In this document: positions 24,927 through 31,183 of the stretch, piece by piece
Layout of the letters: the number at the start of each line of letters is the position of its first letter
Numbering within the stretch: position 1 is the stretch's first letter
Position numbers and translations under genes: made by a program
The notes under the pieces: model-generated
Databases searched by the model: none
What the model was told of the DNA's origin: nothing
Seen by the model: the letters and a program-made list of their open reading frames with translations, nothing else
Assembly (NCBI GenBank): GCA_016703105.1
Contig: JADJCS010000004.1
Coordinates: 62,001-126,000, forward strand
Length of the DNA stretch: 64,000 nt
Direction of reading: 5' to 3'
From: Flavobacteriales bacterium
Lineage (GTDB): Bacteria; Bacteroidota; Bacteroidia; Flavobacteriales_F; PHOS-HE28

Positions 24927-26747
24927 CTACGCGACCCGCTCGACCCGGTCCATGACATTCGTAGGGAAGCGCAGAATGAACGTCGTGCCCTTTCCCACCT
25001 CACTTTTCACATCCACGGATACTCCGTGGCTATTGAGGATGGTGCGTGAGGTGGTCAACCCGAGCCCCAGCCCACCGGCGCGACCGGAGTAGTACGGCTC
25101 GAACAACCGCGCCAATTCCTCGGGCGGAACTCCCCTGCCATTGTCCATGATCTCGATGATCACATCCGCTCCATCGCGGTACGCTTTGAGGAATAGCCGC
25201 CCACGATGGGGTTCCATGGCCTCGATCGCGTTCACCGCAAGGTTGGTGAAGGCGAGCTCGACCAGGTCGTGGTCCACCCGCACATCGGGCAGGTCCGTCT
25301 CCACCGACACCTCTCCCTTCATGTTCTGAAGGGCCAGACGATCCGCTACCCGTCGCATCACCTTGTTCATCAGATCGGCCACGTGGCAGGGGGCCAGGTC
25401 CAATTCGCGCCGTTTGGCGCTCTCCAGCATTTCACTGATCAATTGTCCGATGCGTTGGATGTTGCGCTCCAGGATGCTGATGTAAGGCTCCGCTTCCTCG
25501 CGCTGTGCAGCGGGGAGTTCATCGTTCAGTTGCTCCAGCGCGAGGTGCAAATTGGTGAGCGGGTTGCGCACCTCGTGCGCCACCGTACGCGCGATGCGGT
25601 CGGTGAGTTCTAGGCGGCTGCTTTCGATCGCTATGGCGTGCGCCCGTTTCTGTGCGGAAATGTCCATGAACATCACCAGCACCCCGTCCAGCAACCGCAC
25701 CGCATGGATCGAAAGCCATAGGTCCAGGCCTTCCCCCGTGTAATGCTGTTCCGCGCGGAACGCCTGACCGGATTCCACTACTTGCACATAGGCGTCGAAC
25801 AACCCGGCCGATCGGTTCCCCGGCATTTCCACCAGCAATCGCTTTCCAACCAGTTCCTCCGCTTTCCGATCCAAAAGCCCCTCGCCCGCATCGTTGGTGA
25901 ACAGCCATTCGAGATCGTCGATGGTGCCCATCGGGCCTCGCACGGCGCGGAAAGACATGATGCCGATCGGGCTCGTATCCAGCACCCGGCGCAAGGAGCG
26001 CTCAGCGAACTCACGCGAATGGACCTCGGTGTCCAGGAGCACTGCCTTCTGCTTGATCTCCGCTTCCGCGAGTTGGGCCTGCTTCAGTGTGCGGAAGAGC
26101 CGCCAGAACAGCAATGCGGTGGCCATGATCGCCATCACCGCATAGAGGAGCAGCATGAACGGAGTGGACCATCCGAAGGCGCGCTCTTCCTCCAGGAACG
26201 CCGCCTGCGAGAGACGCAGGTCGCCCACCATCCGCTGATGGTGATCCCGCAGCACGTCCATTTTCATCTTGGACTCCATGAGCTCATCGCGCACCCGTTG
26301 CGCCCGCGCACTGCTATCCGCAGGTCCGATCACCGCCAACCCGGAGAGGTGGTCCAGCATGGCATTGGAAAGAAGCGAGAAGGCCTGTAGCCTGGGTTCC
26401 ATTCCTGGATCCGTGTTGATCCGTTCCAACTCCGCGATGCACGCTGTGAGCGAGTCGGCCGCTGGGCCATAGGGCGCCAGGAAGGTCGTGTCGTGGGTGA
26501 GCAGGTAGCCCCGGCAGCCCGTCTCCGCATCCTTCAGCGCGGACAGCGAGGTCTCCATCAACAGCAGTTCGCGGTTCAAGTGGCGCACCTGCTGCTGCGC
26601 TTCCCTATACTTACCGAAGCTCTTATAGGTGAAGTACAGGACACCGAAAAGCAACAGCAAGGTGCCTACGTAAAGCAGCCCCATCAAGCGCAGTTCGCTG
26701 GCGCGCGTGGTGTTGGGCCGGTAGGGCATGCCAGGTGCGGGGCTCAA
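24927..26747 (-). CDS. Membrane sensor histidine kinase with CHASE3-like and PAS domains
   Basis: A 606-residue kinase. Membrane helices at about residues 22-42 and 195-217 flank a CHASE3-like periplasmic four-helix domain (ALKDAETGCRGYLLTHDTTFL is the diagnostic segment). A PAS domain follows at about 255-375 (VLDTSPIGIMSFRAVRG). The HisKA phospho-acceptor is about H391 in VAHEVRNPLTNL. The HATPase has NLAVNAIEAM, DNGRGVPPEELARLF and GGLGLGLTTSRTIL. It likely phosphorylates the sigma-54 activator encoded just downstream on the same strand order (26773-28179), which is transcribed first with 25 nt between the genes. Confidence 0.93.
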   Translation of the reverse strand: MSPAPGMPYRPNTTRASELRLMGLLYVGTLLLLFGVLYFTYKSFGKYREAQQQVRHLNRELLLMETSLSALKDAETGCRGYLLTHDTTFLAPYGPAADSLTACIAELERINTDPGMEPRLQAFSLLSNAMLDHLSGLAVIGPADSSARAQRVRDELMESKMKMDVLRDHHQRMVGDLRLSQAAFLEEERAFGWSTPFMLLLYAVMAIMATALLFWRLFRTLKQAQLAEAEIKQKAVLLDTEVHSREFAERSLRRVLDTSPIGIMSFRAVRGPMGTIDDLEWLFTNDAGEGLLDRKAEELVGKRLLVEMPGNRSAGLFDAYVQVVESGQAFRAEQHYTGEGLDLWLSIHAVRLLDGVLVMFMDISAQKRAHAIAIESSRLELTDRIARTVAHEVRNPLTNLHLALEQLNDELPAAQREEAEPYISILERNIQRIGQLISEMLESAKRRELDLAPCHVADLMNKVMRRVADRLALQNMKGEVSVETDLPDVRVDHDLVELAFTNLAVNAIEAMEPHRGRLFLKAYRDGADVIIEIMDNGRGVPPEELARLFEPYYSGRAGGLGLGLTTSRTILNSHGVSVDVKSEVGKGTTFILRFPTNVMDRVERVA

Positions 26748-26772
26748 GAAAGAACGGCTCGGCGCTGTGGGC

Positions 26773-28179
26773 TCACAGCTCGATGCCGAGCAGTTTCAAT
26801 TTGTTGTACAGCGTTTTGCGATCGATGTTCAGCATGTCCGCCGTGCGCGACTTGTTGAACCCATTGCGCTCCAAGGCCTTCAGAATAGCGTCCTTCTCCG
26901 CCGTGCGTGCCACACCGCGCAGGCCGTCGTCCTCTTCGGTGAAGGTGTGCGCTCCGGCGGCCGGGGCCGGGGCCATCGACCGCTCGGAGATCACCTCCGC
27001 GGGCAAGGCGCTCATCTGCACCCGCTCGCCGGTGGTGAGCAGCACGGCGCGCTTTATCACGTTGTTGAGCTCGCGTAGGTTGCCGCTCCACGCATGCGCG
27101 ATCAACCGGTCCAGCACGGCGGGTTCGAAGCCCAGCACATTGCGCCCGAGCCGTTGGTTCGCGCCTTGCAGGAAGTGCTCGGCGAAGGCGGGGATGTCCT
27201 CCTTGCGCTGACGGAGCGGGAACAGTTGCAACGAGAACTCGTTGATGCGGTGCATGAGGTCCTCCCGGAAGCGCCCCTCGGTCACGGCCTTATGGAGATC
27301 CTCGTTGGTGGCCGCCAGGACACGCACGTCCACGGCGATGTCCTTGTCCGCACCGACCCGTTTGATCCGTCGCTCCTGCAATACCCGCAATAGTTTCACC
27401 TGGTTCTCATAGCTCAGGTTGCCCACCTCGTCCAGGAACAAGGTGCCGCCGTCGGCCTGTTCGAAGCTGCCGCGCTTATCCGCCACCGCTCCGGTGAAGG
27501 ATCCTTTCACATGGCCGAACAACTCGCTGCCCGCGAGGTCTTTGGGCAGCGCACCACAATCGATCGCGACGAACGGTTTGTTGCTGCGGGCGCTGCGGGC
27601 ATGGATGCGTTTCGCCACATACTCCTTGCCTGTTCCTGTCTCGCCCATGATCAGCACGGTCATATCCGTAGGGGCCACCAGATCGAGGTGCTTCTTGAGA
27701 TGGTCCGCGTACGGGCCCGTGCCCTCCACGAAATCCTGTGCGGAGGTGCCTGACTGCGCACTGGGCCGCTTACCCGCGGTGTTCGGAACGGTCCCGTTCC
27801 CGTGGTGGTCCTGTCCGGACTGGTACGCCTCCTCGATACGCATCAGGATCTCGTCCGGCAGCAAGGGTTTGGCCACATAGTCGAAAGCCCCTTGCCGCAT
27901 CAGCTCCACCGCGAGACGCACATCGCTGTAACCGGTGATCACGATGGTGCGCGTAGCGGGAGCGTTGTCCCGGATGAACCGCACCATGTCGCCACCATCG
28001 GTATCCGGCAGGCGGTAATCGCAGAGCACCACGTCGTAGCGCCCTTTGCCCAACAGCTCACGCGCCGTGGAACCCCGGTAGGTGGTTTCCACGCTGTGGC
28101 CTTTTTTGGTGAGGAAGCGCGACAACAACAGACAGATGTCCTGGTCGTCGTCGATCACTAGGATCCTAATAGCGTTCAT
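26773..28179 (-). CDS. Sigma-54-dependent response regulator (NtrC family)
   Basis: A 468-residue transcription activator. The receiver domain has the phospho-acceptor D54 (VVLCDYRLPD). The AAA+ domain at about 150-385 has Walker A GETGTGKE, Walker B TLFLDEVGN and the sigma-54 contact loop, which reads GSFTGA in place of the usual GAFTGA. A Fis-type HTH ends the protein (ILKALERNGFNKSRTADML, then RKTLYNKLKLLGI). It precedes the CHASE3 kinase gene by 25 nt and follows a single-domain regulator, giving a three-gene two-component unit. Target promoters should carry -24/-12 elements; none was located with confidence. Confidence 0.95.
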   Translation of the reverse strand: MNAIRILVIDDDQDICLLLSRFLTKKGHSVETTYRGSTARELLGKGRYDVVLCDYRLPDTDGGDMVRFIRDNAPATRTIVITGYSDVRLAVELMRQGAFDYVAKPLLPDEILMRIEEAYQSGQDHHGNGTVPNTAGKRPSAQSGTSAQDFVEGTGPYADHLKKHLDLVAPTDMTVLIMGETGTGKEYVAKRIHARSARSNKPFVAIDCGALPKDLAGSELFGHVKGSFTGAVADKRGSFEQADGGTLFLDEVGNLSYENQVKLLRVLQERRIKRVGADKDIAVDVRVLAATNEDLHKAVTEGRFREDLMHRINEFSLQLFPLRQRKEDIPAFAEHFLQGANQRLGRNVLGFEPAVLDRLIAHAWSGNLRELNNVIKRAVLLTTGERVQMSALPAEVISERSMAPAPAAGAHTFTEEDDGLRGVARTAEKDAILKALERNGFNKSRTADMLNIDRKTLYNKLKLLGIEL

Positions 28180-28198
28180 GGTGGGTGGTATTAACAGA

Positions 28199-28594
28199 TC
28201 ACTTGCTCGCTCCCGATGGCTGCAAAGCGCTCAGGATGGTACTGCGGTTGAAGGGTTTGGAGACGAAGAGATCCGCACCGCGTTCCACGGCCCGGTCCTT
28301 TTCATGGTCCAGGGCGCTGATGGCGATGATGCGTGCCTTGGGATGGCTGCGGCGGATGGAAGGGATCAAACTGTACCCCAACCCATCGGGCAGGTTGATG
28401 TCCAGGAAGATCACATCGTACTGGTCCGTTCCCAGCGCCTCCTGCGCACCGGCCAACGAATAGGCCGATCGGCACTTAGCACCGCTCCGCTCCAACATGG
28501 TGTGGAGCAGGAAGCAGATCTCCCTTTCGTCGTCCACCAGCAGGACCCTCAACCCCGTTCCGTCGTTCTGCCTGGTGAGTGGTTGCGCCTGCAT
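28199..28594 (-). CDS. Single-domain response regulator
   Basis: A 131-residue receiver-only protein. Acidic pair DDE (D21, D22), phospho-acceptor D65 in VIFLDINLPD, the conserved Ser in IAISALD and Lys in FVSKPFN are all present, so it should be phosphorylatable. It has no output domain and probably acts in phosphorelay or by protein contact. It lies 19 nt upstream of the sigma-54 activator on the same strand and is probably the first gene of the operon. The opening MQAQPLTRQNDGTG is a short extension before the domain. Confidence 0.92.
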   Translation of the reverse strand: MQAQPLTRQNDGTGLRVLLVDDEREICFLLHTMLERSGAKCRSAYSLAGAQEALGTDQYDVIFLDINLPDGLGYSLIPSIRRSHPKARIIAISALDHEKDRAVERGADLFVSKPFNRSTILSALQPSGASK

Positions 28595-28852
28595 GATCTT
28601 ATTCGTGGTTCGAACTCAAAGGCCGCACCGTCGCGGGGGGGCGTCCTGTTCCGGGCCCTTTTTCCACTGCCCTTACCGCACAAGGTACTGAGCCCCCGCC
28701 CCATGTCTCGTAATATGCCCTCCAGCACGGGTTTGCCGACATACCGGAAGCCGCTTGCGGAATGTAGCGGTAGTTCCACAAGTTCGGGGCCCCCTCTCCA
28801 CAGAACGTTCTTGGATGGCGCGCCGGTCCCCACCCCGGTATGGAACGAAAGA
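28595..28852. other. Intergenic region upstream of the two-component operon
   Basis: About 260 bp of non-coding sequence that must hold the promoter of the three-gene operon. Overlapping ORFs on both strands are Arg/Pro/Ser-rich shadows. No clear sigma-54 element seen. Confidence 0.4.
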
Positions 28853-28914
28853 ACCCGGGCGCACATGGTGCGTCCGGGTCCCTTCTCTTGTTCCGGTACG
28901 TCACGGACCGGAAC
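28853..28914 (-). terminator. Two consecutive hairpins, terminator of the Cbp1-like gene
   Basis: First met on the minus strand: 8-bp stem at 28890-28897/28907-28914 (GTTCCGGT / ACCGGAAC). Then a 12-bp stem at 28853-28864/28868-28879 with one G-T pair and a 3-nt loop. The minus-strand sequence after it reads TCTTTCGTT. Together they give a double terminator directly after the stop at 28926. Confidence 0.65.
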
Positions 28915-28925
28915 ACCTTTGCCTC

Positions 28926-29825
28926 TTACCTCACCTCTACCACCATGTAACGGCTCAGCTTCCAGAACTGCTCCGGGTCCTTGATCTCCAGGTAGGCCAG
29001 CTTGTCATCTTCCTCCACCAAGCGGTAGGATCCTTTCGGGTGATCGGTGACGAGCTTGGCCTTCTCCGCGTTCAGCGGCACCGTATGCAAGGTGCGCACG
29101 TCCACTTCCTTGAACTTCGCATGGGTCACATCCTCACGCACTTCGGTGCGCTTGCCGATGCCTATGAGGCCACCTTCTTTGGTCAACACCCCCTGGGTCT
29201 CCAGTTCCTTGAAGGTGCCCATGGCCATGTAGGCTTTGTTTATCTCGGTCTCCTGTTGCAGGATCACGGCTTCGCGCTTGGCGATCTCAAGTTCAATGGA
29301 GGTGAGTTTTTCGTTCACCTGGGTGATCTGGAAGTCCTTCGCGAGCAGATCGCTCTTCATGAGGGTGATACTACTATCGCGCATGGCGAGCTGCATGTCG
29401 AGGACCTTCAAGCGCTTGCGCAGGCCAGAGGCGTCGATCTTGCTCTTGTCCAAACGCTTGGTGAGCTCGGCGATGCGGTCGCGGCTGTCCTGCATCAGTC
29501 CGTTGATGAGCTGCAGGTCACGCACAATTCGCTTGCGTTGGTCCAGGCTCAGTTCCGTATCGGCGGCCTTGTCCACAAGCTCCTTCCGCTCGCGGACCAG
29601 TTCGAGGTTCTTTTCGATGTCGTCGAAAGAGAGGGTCATGTCGCCGATCAGCGAATCACGCGAACGCAGTTCAGCGGTCAGGCGCAAGTTCTCGGCTTCG
29701 GCTTTTTGCCGGGCGATCTCTTCCGGGCTCGGGCCGGTCTGGCAGGCGCCCAGGATCGAGGCAGCGGCAATGAAGAGGAAGGTCCGCGTGGCGGTGCCTT
29801 TCCCGAATACTGCGGTGTTTCGCAT
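28926..29825 (-). CDS. Coiled-coil lipoprotein of the Bacteroidota Cbp1-like family
   Basis: A 299-residue lipoprotein with lipobox ASILGAC (C28). Residues about 35-215 are a continuous coiled coil (IARQKAEAENLRLTAELRSR ... QLAMRDSSITLMKSDLLAKD). A conserved C-terminal domain follows: VLTKEGGLIGIGKRTEVRED, then VPLNAEKAKLVTDHPKGSYRL and FWKLSRYMVV. This C-terminal pattern is shared by Bacteroidota proteins labelled Cbp1-family collagen-binding adhesins; collagen binding here is doubtful and unproved. It more likely spans the envelope. ATG 29825 starts the signal peptide; the ORF runs open to 30020. Confidence 0.8.
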   Translation of the reverse strand: MRNTAVFGKGTATRTFLFIAAASILGACQTGPSPEEIARQKAEAENLRLTAELRSRDSLIGDMTLSFDDIEKNLELVRERKELVDKAADTELSLDQRKRIVRDLQLINGLMQDSRDRIAELTKRLDKSKIDASGLRKRLKVLDMQLAMRDSSITLMKSDLLAKDFQITQVNEKLTSIELEIAKREAVILQQETEINKAYMAMGTFKELETQGVLTKEGGLIGIGKRTEVREDVTHAKFKEVDVRTLHTVPLNAEKAKLVTDHPKGSYRLVEEDDKLAYLEIKDPEQFWKLSRYMVVEVR

Positions 29826-30135
29826 GGTGCTTCTGTGGTTTCGTGAATATGTTGATGCCGGGGTCCGGAACCGTGCCATCGCCGCGCCGAAGCCCGCATA
29901 ACCCCCGCCCTTCCTATTGCTCCAGCGCGTTGGCACGAACGACGTGCGGCTGGCACCCTGTGGAACACGCGCCACGAACGTGTGGCGTAACTCCCACGTA
30001 CTTCCACCCTTGCACCGCACGCGGAACCATTGGCCAGCGCACCTGCGACCATGCCGCTGTGCGTGAACCGGAATGGCCCGGCCATATCGAGGGCGCAGGC
30101 ATACCTTTCGCTATCGGAGCTTAAACCCCATTGCC

Positions 30136-30294
30136 ATGAGCAACTTGCTTTACATCGTCGCGGTCGTGCTGATCATCGGATGGCTGCTCGGTGTTTTCGT
30201 GTACAGCGCCACCGGCCTCATCCACTTGCTGTTGGTGATCGCGTTGATAGCGATCATTCTACGGGTGATCCAGGGGCGAGGGCTCAAGGGCTGA
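30136..30294 (+). CDS. lmo0937-like small membrane protein
   Basis: A 52-residue two-helix protein: MSNLLYIVAVVLIIGWLLGV, then a short loop and LIHLLLVIALIAIILRVIQG. The W-L-x-G-x-F-x-Y-x-A-x-G-x-I-H-x-L-L pattern is that of the lmo0937 family, a frequent small stress-associated membrane protein in Firmicutes and Bacteroidota. Function unknown. ATG 30136 is the natural start; the 310 bp upstream shows no gene. A hairpin follows. Confidence 0.88.
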   Translation: MSNLLYIVAVVLIIGWLLGVFVYSATGLIHLLLVIALIAIILRVIQGRGLKG

Positions 30295-30318
30295 GCAGTG
30301 CATCTCCTCCTCGCGCAG

Positions 30319-30338
30319 GGTCTCCGCCTTCGGAGACC
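30319..30338. terminator. Bidirectional hairpin terminator
   Basis: 8-bp stem GGTCTCCG / CGGAGACC with CCTT loop, followed by TTGC, between convergent genes. Confidence 0.7.
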
Positions 30339-30352
30339 TTGCTAATTGGGCT

Positions 30353-30763
30353 CTAGCGCAACCCGCCCGCCCGTTCTGCATCCAGCCGAAGCGCCTCGCG
30401 CAACAGTGTGCGGATCATGCGCTCATCGGCGGGCATGAGCGCGGTGAGTTCGCGCCAGCACACCTGCTTGCGGTCGCCGCGTTCCAAGTGGCCGGTTCCG
30501 CTTTGTAAGAGGTTGCCGTAGGAGAAGCCGAGCCGTACGCCATCGTACGTCTTGCGATTGCCCCAGAGCACGCTGGCGGGCCATAGGAAGCAGATGTCAC
30601 GGCGCACCTTGTAGAAAGGCACGTTGAAGGAGATGCGCTCTTTCAACTCCGGTGCTTCCTGGAGCAATAGCTCGCGCAATTCACCGGTCAGCGCACGCTC
30701 GTCCGGCGGCAGAAAGTCCAGGCACTCTTGCACGGTGGCGAAGCGCAGGCCACCGGCGAGCAT
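30353..30763 (-). CDS. DUF1801-like (YdhG) protein
   Basis: A 136-residue soluble protein. VQECLDFLPPDERALTGELRELLLQEAPELKERISFNVPFYKVRRDICFL, described here only by its parts: a helical N-terminus (LTGELRELLLQEAPELKE), the conserved FNVPFYK strand, and VRLGFSYGNLL. These follow the DUF1801 / frataxin-like YdhG fold. Function unknown. ATG 30763 was chosen over an in-frame start at 30886 because the upstream residues are Arg/Thr-rich and unlike a domain. Confidence 0.8.
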   Translation of the reverse strand: MLAGGLRFATVQECLDFLPPDERALTGELRELLLQEAPELKERISFNVPFYKVRRDICFLWPASVLWGNRKTYDGVRLGFSYGNLLQSGTGHLERGDRKQVCWRELTALMPADERMIRTLLREALRLDAERAGGLR

Positions 30764-31183
30764 GGTGGGGCGAACCTCGGGGCTCTGTGCCTGCCTGTTC
30801 GTTGTGGCTGTTCGTTGGCGCACGGTCCGCAAGAAAGCACTTACCCACTTATGCGCGACCGTGTTCCCTGCACAGCGCTTGGACACCTGAAGGCGATCTC
30901 AACAGAAGGATCTCCTTCCGGCTACGTGTGGGTCTCGTAAGCCTTTACTCCGTTGCGGAAGACCTTTCGCCGTCGAAGCGGCTATGACGCTCAGGAGGCC
31001 AGCTATCGGTTCCGGCGCCGTAGTCTGACTTTGGCGCAGGCGCCGCCTGGTCGCGTAGTTCCTCGTGCTCGCTTCCGAAAGCAATTTTGAGATGCGCTCC
31101 TGGAGGTTACCTGTAACCCGAACGGGTTATTTCAGAACGACCCGGAGCGGGTCAGTTTCGCGGATCGTTCAACCACGCACGTC
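30764..31183. promoter_or_regulatory. Intergenic region with tandem hairpins upstream of the 947-aa protein gene
   Basis: About 420 bp. Near its end lie two adjacent small hairpins: TAACCCG AA CGGGTTA (31114-31129) and GACCCG GAG CGGGTC (31139-31153), 10 nt apart, 31 nt before ATG 31184. A GGCGCC ... GGCGCC pair lies near 31010-31045. No ORF in the region is convincing. The hairpins may be a leader regulatory element or a paired binding site. Confidence 0.4.

Noticed and set aside
28082..28984. 300-residue plus-strand ORF over the response regulator
   Set aside because: Antisense to receiver and AAA+ genes with intact catalytic residues; Pro/Ser/Arg-rich tail lies in a hairpin-containing non-coding region.
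6500..30200. Common promoter motif (CACGATC-like) upstream of several small stress genes
   Set aside because: CACGATC or TACGATC occurs before at least five of these genes, but spacing to the start differs, no partner -35 element recurs, and CGATC is frequent throughout this genome. A motif search with a background model would be needed.
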